Shown: positions 1 to 8,262 of the stretch, in pieces | How positions within the stretch are numbered: position 1 is the stretch's first letter | Layout: each line of letters starts with the position of its first letter | DNA from: Dehalococcoidia bacterium | GTDB taxonomy: Bacteria; Chloroflexota; Dehalococcoidia; Lucifugimonadales; UBA3495 | Assembly: GCA_021295965.1 (NCBI GenBank) | Contig: JAGWBI010000002.1 | Location: 18,110 to 82,109, forward strand | Reading direction: 5' to 3' | DNA length: 64,000 bases | Made by a program: the position numbers and the translations under genes | The notes under the pieces: generated by a model | What the model saw: the letters and a program-made list of their open reading frames with translations, nothing else | Database searches by the model: none | Told to the model about the DNA's origin: nothing

Positions 1-76
1 GGAGGCGACGGGCGGATTCGAACCGCCGAATAGAGGTTTTGCAGACCTCCGCCTTAGTCCACTTGGCTACGTCGCC
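1..76 (-). tRNA. tRNA-Cys (anticodon GCA)
   Basis: On the minus strand the sequence folds as a cloverleaf. The acceptor arms GGCGACG (5' end at 76) and CGTCGCC (10 down to 4) pair, the anticodon loop CTGCAAA carries GCA, and the T-arm contains GGTTCGAATCC. The discriminator base is T at position 3. Positions 2-1 give CC, so a genomically encoded CCA may be cut by the window edge. Confidence 0.95.
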
Positions 77-143
77 CCGTTGGGCTGCCCTTGCGCCAAT
101 TGAAATCCGGTTCGCGTTCTCGGTTACCTTGCAGAACGTTACA

Positions 144-230
144 TGGTGCCGAGGGCGGGACTTGAACCCACACGGGCGAAAGCCCACGGCCCCCTCAAGA
201 CCGCGTGTCTACCTATTCCACCACCTCGGC
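144..230 (-). tRNA. tRNA-Leu (anticodon GAG), CCA encoded
   Basis: This is a minus-strand class II tRNA. The acceptor GCCGAGG/CCTCGGC closes the fold, a long variable arm follows the anticodon stem, the anticodon loop TTGAGGG reads GAG, and the T-loop is GGTTCAAGTCC. The 3' CCA is encoded (TGG on the plus strand at 144-146). It lies 67 bases upstream of tRNA-Cys on the same strand, so the two may be co-transcribed. Confidence 0.95.
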
Positions 231-244
231 CGGATCATGCTCGA

Positions 245-275
245 AGTATATCACAGAGTGGGAATCCACTGTCAA
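245..275 (-). promoter_or_regulatory. Putative promoter of the tRNA-Leu/tRNA-Cys unit
   Basis: On the minus strand a perfect -35 TTGACA (270-275) is followed after 19 bases by TATACT (245-250), 15 bases ahead of the tRNA-Leu 5' end. The spacer is longer than the ideal 17. The hexamers are strong and well placed. Confidence 0.55.
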
Positions 276-453
276 ACCCGGTGAAAATCGATTCGCGTCG
301 CGAAGTCCTCGTTCAAAGACCGAGCTGTTTCAGCCTTACGAGAAAAAGGATTAGGAATCCTGGTCCGAGTTATGAATCAAGCTGACAACACTATGGTGAT
401 GTGGCGGATTGGAAGTAAATCGATGCAGTCCGCCACATTCGGGCGCCAAATGG

Positions 454-786
454 CTAATTGACTTGGTGCTCCCGGTTCAACAAATCCTTGGCTATCTCGC
501 CAATGTTGGCTTCCATGCAATCTCGCAGGGCCGAGTAGATGGACCGCTTGATGGCATCCATTTGCCACGCCTCATATTCGGCAGCGATCTGGTACTCGTT
601 CTTCACTGCGATCAACTGTCGTAGTGTCTCCAGGTAGTGGGCTTGCAGGGGTGTCAAGGATTCGCCTTCGTAATCCTCGACCTCGGGGCCAGCTTGCTGC
701 TCTACCCCAATTGGCGCAGCGCTCACTACCGGCTGTTCGCTTTCGAATCCGCTGACTTCAGTATCGTCTTTTGGTGATGCGCTCAT
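454..786 (-). CDS. Hypothetical protein downstream of dnaK
   Basis: This is a 110-residue protein of unknown function. I chose the ATG at 786 because GGGAG lies 7 bases before it; an in-frame start 60 bases upstream has no such site. The first half is acidic and low in complexity. The second half (about residues 45-105) is predicted helical and rich in Glu, Gln, Ala and Tyr, suggesting a coiled-coil or small helical bundle. It is last in the hspR-grpE-dnaK direction, 219 bases after dnaK, and could be part of that operon or separately expressed. No signal peptide or membrane segment is visible, and I do not recognise a family. Confidence 0.6.
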   Translation of the reverse strand: MSASPKDDTEVSGFESEQPVVSAAPIGVEQQAGPEVEDYEGESLTPLQAHYLETLRQLIAVKNEYQIAAEYEAWQMDAIKRSIYSALRDCMEANIGEIAKDLLNREHQVN

Positions 787-1005
787 TGCGTTTCTCCCGA
801 TTTCCGGCGGGGCGGCACCTGCCGGGGATGGTGAGCTCAGGTGCATTATAGCACTTCCAGACTCCGTCCGGCACGGTGGCGCCGTTGGTTTACGAGCGTT
901 TTACCGGTTCAGCCTGGTCGCCCCGATTTTGAGTTGGGACCCGATACAGCAAAGATTGGCGAGACTCCGCCGCAAATGGATGGGTTTCTCCAGCGGGAAT
1001 CGCCT

Positions 1006-2892
1006 CTAAACCTCCCGGAACTCGCCCTCTACGGTGTCGTCGGGGTCCGGTCCGGGGGTCCCGTCACTCGGGCCACTGGCGCCCGGCTGGGAGTACACCG
1101 CCTGGCCAACCCGCTCCAACGCGGCGTTCAGTTCGGTCATGGCGGTTTGCATCTGGGCAACGTTGTTGGCCGCGATAGCGTTGCGCAGATTCTCCAGTTT
1201 GGCCTCGGCGTCGGCTTTGAGGTCAGCGGGCAAGCTTTCGGCGTGCTCGGTCAACAAGCGCTCCGCTGAGTACGCCAGACTGTCGGCCTGATTGCGCGTT
1301 TCTACTTCCGCACGACGCTGCCGGTCGGCCTCTTCGTTGGCCTGGGCCTCGGTCATCATCCGGTCGATGTCCTCTTGAGAGAGGCCGCTGCTGGTTTGGA
1401 TGACGATGCGCTGTTCCTTGCCGGTACCTTTGTCCTGGGCAGAAACGCTGAGGATGCCGTTGGAGTCGATGTCAAAGGTGACGTCAATCTGGGGTACGCC
1501 CCGGGGAGCGGGTAGGATGCCGTCCAGCATAAACCGGCCGATGGTCTTGTTGTCGGCGGACATGGGACGTTCACCCTGCAGCACGTGGATGTCCACGCTG
1601 GGCTGGCCGTCGGCCGCCGTGGTGAAGGTTTCCGTTTTCCGGGTTGGGATGGTCGTGTTTCGCGGGATCAGAGCGGTGGTAACGTTGCCGAGCGTCTCGA
1701 TGCCCAGGGTCAGAGGGGTAACGTCAAGCAGGACGATATCGCCGACCTCGCCGGCCAAGACCCCGGCCTGGATGGCGGCGCCCATGGCCACGGCCTCATC
1801 TGGGTTCACCGTCCGGGATGGCTCTTTGGCGAAGATCTGCTGTACTTTCGCCTGCACCGCCGGCATACGGGTCATCCCGCCGACCAGAATAACGTCGTTG
1901 ATAGCGCTCGAGGAGATGCCAGCGTCGGTCAGCGCCTGGCGGCATGGGCCTTCAGTACGGTCGATCAAACCGCCCACCAACTGCTCCAGGCGGGAGCGGC
2001 TGAGTGGCTTTACCAGGTGCTGCGGCCCGCTGGCGTCAGCGGTAATGAATGGCAGATTGATCTCCGTTTCCAATGTGCTGGAGAGTTCGATCTTGGCGCG
2101 CTCGGCGGCATCCCGCAGCCTCTGGAGGGCCATGCGGTCTTGGGCCAGGTCGATGCCGGTCTCCGCGCGAAACTCGGTTACCAGCCAGTTGAGAATGGCT
2201 TCGTCGAAATCATCACCGCCCAGGTAGGTGTCCCCGTTGGTGGAAAGCACCTCAAACACCCCGTCGCCCAGGTCCAATATGGTGATGTCGAATGTGCCAC
2301 CGCCCAGATCGAACACGGCGATCTTGGCGTCGGTGTTCTGGCGGTCCATGCCATATGCCAGAGCTGCGGCGGTGGGTTCGTTGATAATGCGCCTGACGTC
2401 CAGGCCCGCAACCTTGCCGGCGTCCACGGTAGCCTGTCGTTGGGAGTCGTTGAAATAGGCCGGCACGGTGATGACGGCTTCGGTAATGCGCTCGCCCAGC
2501 TTGGCTTCGGCATCCTGGCGCATTTTCTGCAAAATCATGCTGGAGATCTGGGGCGGAGCATAGGATTGGCCGGCCATCTCAACGTTGGCGTCACCGTTGT
2601 CACCCGCCACTACCTTGTAGGGCAAACGACGGGAAGCATCCTGGACTTCGGGTTCGTCGAATCGGCGACCCATGAGGCGCTTGACCGAAAAGATGGTGTT
2701 GTCAGGGTTGGTCACGGCCTGCCTCTTGGCAGTCTGACCCACGTATCGCTCTCCGCTACGCGCGTTCACGGCCACCACCGACGGCGTGATGCGGTTCCCC
2801 TCGGCGCTCTCCACCACCTCGGCCTCGCCGGCTTCTATTACCGCAGCCACCGAGTTGGTGGTACCGAGGTCTATGCCCAGGATCTTTGCCAT
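1006..2892 (-). CDS. dnaK: Molecular chaperone DnaK (Hsp70)
   Basis: This is the ATP-dependent cytoplasmic chaperone that binds exposed hydrophobic segments with help from GrpE and a J-protein. At 628 residues it has the usual length. The N-terminal signature GIDLGTTNS is at about residues 5-13. The phosphate-2 motif DLGGGTFD lies near residue 195 and [11 protein letters not shown] in the 330s, followed by the substrate-binding domain and helical lid. The tail is short and acidic and ends in EFREV, like the EEVD-type tails of bacterial DnaK. GAGGAG stands 9 bases before the ATG. It follows grpE on the same strand. No dnaJ is present nearby, so the J-protein partner must lie elsewhere. Confidence 0.97.
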   Translation of the reverse strand: MAKILGIDLGTTNSVAAVIEAGEAEVVESAEGNRITPSVVAVNARSGERYVGQTAKRQAVTNPDNTIFSVKRLMGRRFDEPEVQDASRRLPYKVVAGDNGDANVEMAGQSYAPPQISSMILQKMRQDAEAKLGERITEAVITVPAYFNDSQRQATVDAGKVAGLDVRRIINEPTAAALAYGMDRQNTDAKIAVFDLGGGTFDITILDLGDGVFEVLSTNGDTYLGGDDFDEAILNWLVTEFRAETGIDLAQDRMALQRLRDAAERAKIELSSTLETEINLPFITADASGPQHLVKPLSRSRLEQLVGGLIDRTEGPCRQALTDAGISSSAINDVILVGGMTRMPAVQAKVQQIFAKEPSRTVNPDEAVAMGAAIQAGVLAGEVGDIVLLDVTPLTLGIETLGNVTTALIPRNTTIPTRKTETFTTAADGQPSVDIHVLQGERPMSADNKTIGRFMLDGILPAPRGVPQIDVTFDIDSNGILSVSAQDKGTGKEQRIVIQTSSGLSQEDIDRMMTEAQANEEADRQRRAEVETRNQADSLAYSAERLLTEHAESLPADLKADAEAKLENLRNAIAANNVAQMQTAMTELNAALERVGQAVYSQPGASGPSDGTPGPDPDDTVEGEFREV

Positions 2893-3004
2893 TGTTGTAA
2901 CTCCTCAGTTTTGTTTTCGTTCAAATCGAGTTGATGCCGCAATCGGCATCGCATGGGTTGTGGCCGGGGCAGCATGGCGCTCCGCTCCAGCCACAGTCCC
3001 AGGC

Positions 3005-3640
3005 TCATTGGTTGACCACCACCTGGGCTACTTGCACCACCTGGTCGTGCAGGAGATAGCCCTGCCTTAGCACCTCTACTATGGAGCCCGGGTCGGCGTC
3101 CCCAACCTGGGCGATGCCCACCGCTTCATGCAGTTCCGGGTTGAATGGCTCGCCAAGCGATTCGATGCGGGTGACCCCTTCGGATTCGAGGAAACCGGCC
3201 AGCTTCCTCTGGATCAGTCGTACTCCTTCCACCCATCCGCCGTAGGCGGAGGCTACGTTTTCGTCAGGACCGGAGCCGTTGTTTTCCAGATGATTCACCG
3301 CAAGATCAAGCTCATCGACGATTGGCAAAAGATGTACCAGTAGGCGGCTGTTGGCTCGCCTCTGGATGCTGATTCGTTCCTCATCATGGCGGCGGCGGGC
3401 ATTGGCGAGATCGGCCTGTCCGCGTTGAGCGGCGTCGGCCTGCCGGGCGATTTCCTCATTGGCTTCGGCCAACGCCGCCCTGAGCATGGTGGCCTCCTGC
3501 TCCGGCGTCAACGGTGGCTCGTCGGCCGGCGCAGTATCCGCCACGTCATCGGGGTTGGCGTAGAACTCGGATGCCAAGGTTTCCCCGGCCTCGTCGTCGG
3601 GCCGGTTATCGCTGGGGAATAGGGTTTGCTCGTTTTCCAT
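3005..3640 (-). CDS. grpE: Nucleotide exchange factor GrpE
   Basis: GrpE releases ADP from DnaK. The 211-residue protein has an acidic disordered N-terminus (to about residue 60), a long coiled coil, then the conserved C-terminal beta domain with GVTRIESLGEPFNPELHEAVG and a VLRQGYLLHDQVVQVAQVVV-type end typical of the family. The frame stays open 53 codons upstream, but I use the ATG at 3640 because AGGAAA precedes it and the extra residues look non-protein-like. It is 112 bases upstream of dnaK and 46 bases downstream of hspR, consistent with one heat-shock transcript. Confidence 0.95.
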   Translation of the reverse strand: MENEQTLFPSDNRPDDEAGETLASEFYANPDDVADTAPADEPPLTPEQEATMLRAALAEANEEIARQADAAQRGQADLANARRRHDEERISIQRRANSRLLVHLLPIVDELDLAVNHLENNGSGPDENVASAYGGWVEGVRLIQRKLAGFLESEGVTRIESLGEPFNPELHEAVGIAQVGDADPGSIVEVLRQGYLLHDQVVQVAQVVVNQ

Positions 3641-3686
3641 TGATTGTTTCCTGATGTGGGATTCCTGTCGGAATAGAGAGTCTTGG

Positions 3687-4223
3687 TCAGACGGGCGCCG
3701 GCAGGCTGAGGCTATTGCAAAGCTGGGCAACCTCTTCGCGGATGGCGGCGACGATGTCGGGGTCCCCGGTCGTGCGCGCCAGCCGGCGGGAGAAGACATT
3801 GAGGTTGTTCACCAACTTAAGCGCGAACTCTACCCCCGCGAGGTTCAGCCCCAAATTGTCCATCAAATGACGGATGAGCATCACCTTGCGCAGGTCCTCC
3901 TGCGAATACAACCGCAGCATCCCGACCGTCCGGACGGGCTGGATCAGACCCAAGCGCTCATATTTTCGCAGCGTCTGTGGGTGCATCTCCAGCAGGCGGG
4001 CCGCCACCGAGATGATGTACACGCCCTCGACCTCCATGTTGGGGACGGGGTCGGATTCGGGTATCGCGCGGGGTGATGCCCCGGTCGTCATGCTGTCCGG
4101 GGTGACAGACGCCGCTGGGGTCAGCCCTTCGGGCCACCGGGGCGGGCCACCGGCAATCGGATCCGGGTACGGTTCCAACCGAGTGCGGCGGGCGTGCCGG
4201 TGCTGTATCGATTGTCGCTGCAT
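3687..4223 (-). CDS. hspR: MerR-family heat-shock repressor, HspR-type
   Basis: HspR represses dnaK operons by binding HAIR operators. The MerR-type helix-turn-helix spans about residues 68-95 (VYIISVAARLLEMHPQTLRK, then YERLGLI), followed by the recognition wing RLYSQEDLRKVMLIRHL and a helical region with LNLAGVEFAL, all typical of HspR. The 60-residue N-terminal extension is unusual. The ATG at 4223 has GGAG eight bases upstream; ATGs at 4091 and 4037 lack good ribosome sites but would give the normal HspR length. It is first gene of an hspR-grpE-dnaK order, whereas Streptomyces has dnaK-grpE-dnaJ-hspR. A HAIR-like palindrome lies 54 bases upstream, so autoregulation is expected. Confidence 0.88.
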   Translation of the reverse strand: MQRQSIQHRHARRTRLEPYPDPIAGGPPRWPEGLTPAASVTPDSMTTGASPRAIPESDPVPNMEVEGVYIISVAARLLEMHPQTLRKYERLGLIQPVRTVGMLRLYSQEDLRKVMLIRHLMDNLGLNLAGVEFALKLVNNLNVFSRRLARTTGDPDIVAAIREEVAQLCNSLSLPAPV

Positions 4224-4268
4224 CGTCGCGAGCTCCGTGCGTGAATTTAATCACATTGCTACGTTCTC

Positions 4269-4297
4269 AATATACCCCTTGACACGACCCGTGTCAA
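4269..4297 (-). promoter_or_regulatory. hspR-grpE-dnaK promoter
   Basis: On the minus strand -35 TTGACA (4292-4297) and -10 TATATT (4269-4274) are separated by exactly 17 bases, a near-consensus sigma-70-type promoter about 45 bases ahead of hspR. Both the -35 box and most of the spacer lie inside the HAIR-like palindrome at 4277-4299, so a bound repressor would block polymerase. Confidence 0.8.
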
Positions 4298-4299
4298 GG
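4277..4299. promoter_or_regulatory. HAIR-like operator (CTTGACA-N7-TGTCAAG)
   Basis: This is a perfect inverted repeat with nine-base arms (CCTTGACAC and GTGTCAAGG) around a five-base centre. Written as CTTGACA-N7-TGTCAAG it has the same arm length and spacing as the actinobacterial HspR-associated inverted repeat, consensus CTTGAGT-N7-ACTCAAG. It sits between hspR and a divergent zinc-ribbon gene and contains the -35 boxes of both directions. Confidence 0.8.
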
Positions 4300-4307
4300 T
4301 CTATCAT
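4279..4307 (+). promoter_or_regulatory. Divergent promoter for the zinc-ribbon gene
   Basis: On the plus strand TTGACA (4279-4284) is followed after 17 bases by TATCAT (4302-4307). The -35 box is the other arm of the HAIR-like palindrome, so the same repressor should control this promoter. The predicted leader to the start codon at 4474 is about 160 bases. Confidence 0.65.
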
Positions 4308-4473
4308 CCGAATCAAGAACAGCAGGCCGGTCTCCGCGAATACTAAACCACAGCTACGGGATAAGGAAACCAGAAAACCGGTGGACGGTCCCAGACGTAT
4401 ATCAAACGATCAGGGCAGTCCCTGCGTCATACAACAATGCCTCGGATAACGAAATCCTGGCAAGGAGGTCATC

Positions 4474-4683
4474 ATGAAACTGAAGTTCAACGCCTGCCCC
4501 AAGTGCCGCGGCGACCTGGAAATTCGGCGGGACATCTACGGCATGTTCGTCAGCTGCCTCCAGTGCGGACTCCAGCGAGACCTGGATGCGCCCAACCAGG
4601 CGATCGAGTTCGCCAAGCCGGCACCCGCCGCAGCCTCTGTGCCGGGATACGAAGCGCGCGAAGAGCTGCTCAAGGCCGCATAA
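4474..4683 (+). CDS. Small zinc-ribbon protein, predicted heat-shock regulon member
   Basis: A 69-residue protein with two CxxC knuckles, C8-P-K-C11 and C28-L-Q-C31, separated by 16 residues, which should bind one zinc ion. The first 35 residues form the ribbon; the rest is Ala/Pro-rich and probably flexible. AAGGAGG precedes the ATG by 5 bases, a very strong ribosome site. It is transcribed away from hspR from a promoter that shares the HAIR-like operator, so I infer heat induction. The function is unknown; small zinc ribbons of this kind are often nucleic-acid or ribosome associated. Confidence 0.75.
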   Translation: MKLKFNACPKCRGDLEIRRDIYGMFVSCLQCGLQRDLDAPNQAIEFAKPAPAAASVPGYEAREELLKAA

Positions 4684-4710
4684 CCAAATTTCACCGAACC
4701 GGCCAAGTTC

Positions 4711-4737
4711 CAGGGGCGGGTTGCAAACCCGCCCCTG
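4711..4737. repeat. 27-bp palindrome, CAGGGGCGGGTT-N3-AACCCGCCCCTG
   Basis: A perfect palindrome with 12-base arms between the convergent ends of the zinc-ribbon gene and the molybdoenzyme gene. It belongs to a six-member family in this window (others at 14212, 28376, 28969, 33774 and 46963). Confidence 0.85.
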
Positions 4738-4764
4738 ATCGATTCTCGCGGCGCATCGACCATC

Positions 4765-5424
4765 TCAGCGGGTCAACTCAGGCCAGAACCGTTCTTCCAG
4801 CCAAGGGTCGGCGTTGTTGTTGTACCCGCGTTCTTCCCAAAAGCCGGGGGCGTCCTCCGCCATCACCTCTATGCCGTTCACCCATTTGGCCGACTTCCAC
4901 CCGTAGCGGCTGGGAATGACCAGTCGCAGGGGCCAGCCATGATCCATGCCAAGTTCCGCGCCGTTCTGGCGGTGTGCCAGCAGGCCTTCGGATAGAGCGA
5001 GATCCAGAGGTACGTTGGTCGTGTAGTCGCCGTAGCAATGGGCCATGATGTGCCGGCCCTCCGGCAAAAGGCCGGCTTGCTCCAGCAACGTTGCAACCAG
5101 CACACCGCCCCAGGACTGGTCCAGGGCGGACCATTGGGTCACGCAGTGAAAATCGGCGTCCATGGTTACCTGCGGCAAAGCGTTGAATTGCTGCCAGTCC
5201 AGCGTGATCTCGCGCTCCACCAGCCCCCAGACGCGGATGCTCCAGGTTGCCAGGTCGATTTCCGGGGTATCCCCATAGGTGAGCACTGGGAAAGTTTTGG
5301 CGACGAACTGTCCCGGCGGAACCCTCTCGCCGGCCGGCGGAGCGATCTTGATCTGGTCGGGCCGTTTCAGGCCGAACTCAGGTTGCGGTGGAGCGGATTG
5401 TTGCTGCTGATTCGATGTCGTCAT
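4765..5424 (-). CDS. Molybdopterin-dependent oxidoreductase, sulfite-oxidase-like
   Basis: This matches the short, cytoplasmic sulfite-oxidase-like molybdopterin family. The molybdenum-ligating cysteine is C94 in DFHCVTQWS, followed by W-x-G-V-x(4)-L (SWGGVLVATLL) and the HGWPLRLVIPSRYGWKSAKWV block that lines the cofactor pocket. There is no Tat signal and no heme domain; the 219-residue length fits the stand-alone domain. I prefer the ATG at 5424 (GGAG eight bases upstream) over the GTG at 5448, which would overlap the selD stop. It follows selD by 20 bases and is probably in the same operon. The natural substrate is not predictable. Confidence 0.88.
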   Translation of the reverse strand: MTTSNQQQQSAPPQPEFGLKRPDQIKIAPPAGERVPPGQFVAKTFPVLTYGDTPEIDLATWSIRVWGLVEREITLDWQQFNALPQVTMDADFHCVTQWSALDQSWGGVLVATLLEQAGLLPEGRHIMAHCYGDYTTNVPLDLALSEGLLAHRQNGAELGMDHGWPLRLVIPSRYGWKSAKWVNGIEVMAEDAPGFWEERGYNNNADPWLEERFWPELTR

Positions 5425-5444
5425 GGGTTGCGCTCCGGGTATGT

Positions 5445-6497
5445 TCACTTATTGGCCTTGATCGAGCCTGCCGGTCCGTCGGTGATGCGGCCCACCACCG
5501 CAGCGCAGGGCGCGCCTTCTTCACGCAAGGCGTCCACTAACTGGCCGGCCCGATCGGCCGGCACCGATATCAGCAGGCCGCCGGACGTCTGAGCGTCGCA
5601 GAGCAGCAGTCGGTCTTCGTCGGTTAGTCCGTCGTCCCAACTCACCACGTCATTGACGCTGCTCACGTTGCGGTGCGTGCCGCCGGGGGCGATGCCGTTT
5701 TCCAGCAAGTCCCGCACGCCGGGCAGCACCGGCACGGCTCCCAGGTTTATTTCAGCGGCGACGCCACTGCCCTTCACCATGCTCTTGAGGTGTCCCAGCA
5801 ATCCGAACCCGGTGATGTCGGTAGCGGAGTTGACGCCAACGCGTTGCATTGCCTGGGCCGCCGGACGGTTCAGAGCGGCCATCGTCTGCACGGCGCCGGC
5901 CATCACGTCCGGATCAACCACGCCTTGCTTGCCGGCGGTGGTTATGATGCCGGTGCCGATGGGTTTGCTAAGGATCAAGACGTCGCCGGGCTTCGCGCCG
6001 GCGTTGCTGACCTGTTTGCCCGGCTCGACCAGCCCGATGACCGACAAACCATACTTGGGTTCCGGGTCGTCAACGGTGTGCCCGCCGACGATGAGGCATT
6101 CAGCCTCGGCCGCCTTGGCGTAACCACCCTGCAGGGTGCGTCCCAGTATCTCCTTGTCCAGTGACGCCGGGAACCCCACCACGTTCAGCGCGATGAGGGG
6201 CTTGCCGCCCATGGCATACACGTCGGACAGGGAATTAGCGGCGGCGATGGCCCCGAACTCGTAGGGATCGTCCGTGATCGGCGGGAAGAAATCTACCGTT
6301 ACGATGAGAGCCGTCTCGTCGTTCAGGCGATAGACGGCGGCATCGTCGCCGGTCTCGGCCCCCACCAGCAGGTCGGGATGCGACAGCAGCGGAACGTAAC
6401 TCAGAACCTGGCCCAGGTCCTCAAGGCTCAGCTTGGCCGCTCAACCGGCGCAGTGGGAAAGTTCGGTGAGGCGGATGGGGGTGTCGAGTTGGGTCAT
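5445..6497 (-). CDS. selD: Selenide, water dikinase SelD, selenocysteine-containing
   Basis: SelD makes selenophosphate from selenide and ATP, the selenium donor for Sec-tRNA. The conventional open frame begins only at 6365, but the same frame extends upstream through one UGA (6443-6441) to an ATG at 6497. The extended N-terminus reads ...TELSHCAG-U-AAKLS, which aligns with the E. coli active site HGAGCGCK: the UGA stands at the catalytic Cys17 position (here residue 19) and the essential lysine follows as K22. The body has LLVGAETGDDAAVY, the TVDFFPPI metal site and NSLSDVYAMGG. With Sec the length is 350, normal for SelD. The ATG overlaps the stop of the preceding small gene (ATGA), implying translational coupling. 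Annotating from 6365 would lose the active site. Confidence 0.93.
6401..6423 (-). promoter_or_regulatory. Putative bSECIS hairpin after the selD UGA
   Basis: On the transcript, starting about 20 bases after the UGA, GAGGACCT and AGGTTCT can pair around a GGGCC loop, with further pairing below a mismatch. Bacterial SECIS hairpins lie inside the coding region just downstream of the UGA with a G-rich apical loop, so position and shape fit. The exact fold is inferred by eye. Confidence 0.55.
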
Positions 6498-6868
6498 CTA
6501 TTATCCTCTCTGCATTGATGCGCCAAGCGGCTAAAGCGGCGTTCCAATTTGTTGAACCGGCGGTCATATTGGCCGTGGGGGTAGCGTTCCGGGTTTTGAG
6601 CCACCCACGCCAAGGCGAGCTCTCGGCCCGGCGCATCGGCGGTGATCAATACGCCAGAGCGCTCGCGGACGAAATTCACCATCGCCTGTCGCTCCAATAT
6701 GACGCGAGCCACGTAGAATGGCAGCCAAATTGGAAGCGCAATGATGCGAAGTAGCAAACGGGCCGTGCCAGCCTGGTGACGCGCCAATTCGTGGGCAGCT
6801 TGTCCCTCTGCTCTACTGAGCGCGGCGTGTCTGTCTATCGGGGGCTGGCCGGCCATGTTGTCGCCCAC
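6494..6868 (-). CDS. Hypothetical protein coupled to selD
   Basis: A 124-residue protein I cannot assign. Residues about 37-60 are hydrophobic (LLLRIIALPIWLPFYVARVI) and could be one amphipathic or membrane-associated helix. The C-terminal 40 residues are Arg-rich. Its TGA overlaps the selD ATG in an ATGA junction, so the two are probably translated together. The GTG at 6868 lies 5 bases past the acyl-CoA dehydrogenase stop; the ATG at 6856 is an alternative with GTGGG upstream. Linkage to selD suggests a selenium-related or membrane role, but this is context only. Confidence 0.65.
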   Translation of the reverse strand: MGDNMAGQPPIDRHAALSRAEGQAAHELARHQAGTARLLLRIIALPIWLPFYVARVILERQAMVNFVRERSGVLITADAPGRELALAWVAQNPERYPHGQYDRRFNKLERRFSRLAHQCREDNR

Positions 6869-6872
6869 GTGC

Positions 6873-8048
6873 CTACAGCTGGTATTCCGGCCGGCGCAGC
6901 AACTGCCGCGCTATCACCAGCCGCATGATCTCGTTGGTGCCCTCGCCGATGATCATCAGGGGTGCGTCGCGGTAGTACCGCTCCACCGGGAAGTCCTTGG
7001 TGTAGCCGTAGCCGCCGTGGATGCGCATCGCCTCCATGGATACCTCGCCGCACACCTCGCTGGCAAAAAGCTTGGCCATGCCGGACTCCAGGTCGATGCG
7101 TTCGCCGCTGTCCTTCTTGTCGGCGGCGTCGTACACCAGCAGGCGCGCGGCCTGGATCTTGGTGGCCATATCGGCGATCTTCAGCTGGATGGCCTGGTGC
7201 TGACTGATGGGGACGCCGAAGGACTCCCGCTGCTGAATGTACCGCATCGAGGCATCCAGGGCGGCCTGCGCCACGCCGACGGCCCGGGCGCCCACGTTGA
7301 TGCGCCCGGTTTCCAGCCCGCTCATCACGTGGCCGAAGCCGACGTTTTCCACTCCGCCAATGAGATTCTCGGCGGGGATGCGAAAGTCCTCGAAGAAGAG
7401 TTCACAGGTATCCAAGCCCCGGTAACCCAGTTTGTCCAGATGGCGGCCCACCTTGAAACCAGGGCTGCCGTCCTTTTCTATTACGAAGGCTGACAATCCC
7501 CGGTGCTTGATGGACGGATCGGGGTCGGTGCGTGCCAGCAGGCAGAAGGCGTCGCCGGACTCCGCGTTGGTGATGAACATCTTGGAGCCGTTGACGACGT
7601 ACTCCTCGCCGTCCTTGACGGCGCGCGTTTGCAGAGCGCCCACGTCGCTGCCGCCCCCGGGCTCGGTGAGGGCCAGGCCACCCCGGATTTGTCCGCTCGC
7701 CAGGCGCGGCAGGAACCGGTCCCGTTGTTCCTGGTTTCCATAATGCGTCAGCACGTAGGTGAGGATGTGGTGCGTCCCCAACGCGCCGGTCAAGGCCATG
7801 TAGCCCTTGCTGATTTCCTCGAAGATCATCGCGAAGGTGGTGTAGTCCAGGCCCATTCCGCCGTATTCTTCGGGCACGTTGATCCCGAACAGGCCCAGTT
7901 CCTTCATGCGGTCGATGAGATCGTAGGGAACGGTGTCCTCGGCGTCGTGCTGTGGAGCGGCCGGCTCTACCTCGCGCCGTACGAAATCGCGCACCATGCT
8001 GACGATCTGCGAACGGGCTTCTTCGGGCGTTTTGGTAATCGTGGTCAC
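6873..8048 (-). CDS. Acyl-CoA dehydrogenase
   Basis: FAD enzyme that desaturates acyl-CoA at the alpha-beta bond. Family landmarks are GLFGINVPEEYGGMG, the FAD-contacting LTEPGGGSDVGALQT, SKMFITNAE, and the C-terminal RIHGGYGYTKDFPVERYYRDA followed by IGEGTNEI, where the Glu is the catalytic base. I use the GTG at 8048, preceded by AGGAGC, giving 391 residues beginning TTITKTPEE, a normal length; the open frame further upstream is not protein-like. It may head the operon leading into the small gene, selD and the molybdoenzyme. The acyl chain preference cannot be told from sequence. Confidence 0.92.
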   Translation of the reverse strand: MTTITKTPEEARSQIVSMVRDFVRREVEPAAPQHDAEDTVPYDLIDRMKELGLFGINVPEEYGGMGLDYTTFAMIFEEISKGYMALTGALGTHHILTYVLTHYGNQEQRDRFLPRLASGQIRGGLALTEPGGGSDVGALQTRAVKDGEEYVVNGSKMFITNAESGDAFCLLARTDPDPSIKHRGLSAFVIEKDGSPGFKVGRHLDKLGYRGLDTCELFFEDFRIPAENLIGGVENVGFGHVMSGLETGRINVGARAVGVAQAALDASMRYIQQRESFGVPISQHQAIQLKIADMATKIQAARLLVYDAADKKDSGERIDLESGMAKLFASEVCGEVSMEAMRIHGGYGYTKDFPVERYYRDAPLMIIGEGTNEIMRLVIARQLLRRPEYQL

Positions 8049-8085
8049 GGGGGCTCCTGTTCCTATTCCGCCAGTAGTCGGAGTC

Positions 8086-8114
8086 AGTCTATCCCAGCCC
8101 ATGCGGTGGCGCAA
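8086..8114 (-). promoter_or_regulatory. Putative promoter of the acyl-CoA dehydrogenase-selD operon
   Basis: Minus-strand TTGCGC (8109-8114), a 17-base spacer and TAGACT (8086-8091), 38 bases ahead of the GTG start. Both boxes are imperfect; spacing and position are good. Confidence 0.4.
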
Positions 8115-8179
8115 TCCCGCCGTGTTTCCGCCGCCCGCACCGCATCGCCAACACCCCGGAGTTGGTCGCCCGTGGTACA

Positions 8180-8208
8180 TTGACGCTCATTACCCTGACG
8201 GGTATCGT
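8180..8208 (+). promoter_or_regulatory. Putative promoter of the CocE/NonD hydrolase gene
   Basis: Plus-strand TTGACG (8180-8185), 17 bases, TATCGT (8203-8208), about 55 bases before the start codon in the divergent spacer. The -10 is weak. Confidence 0.35.
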
Positions 8209-8262
8209 TGACGCCAATAGCAGCCGGTTTAGCGCGCCGGCGCAGCACCGGAGGTAAACCGC

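Noticed and set aside
5445-6365. selD as a truncated gene starting at the internal GTG
   Set aside because: It would lack the catalytic Cys/Sec and Lys. The upstream frame is well conserved across a single UGA and has a better, coupled start.
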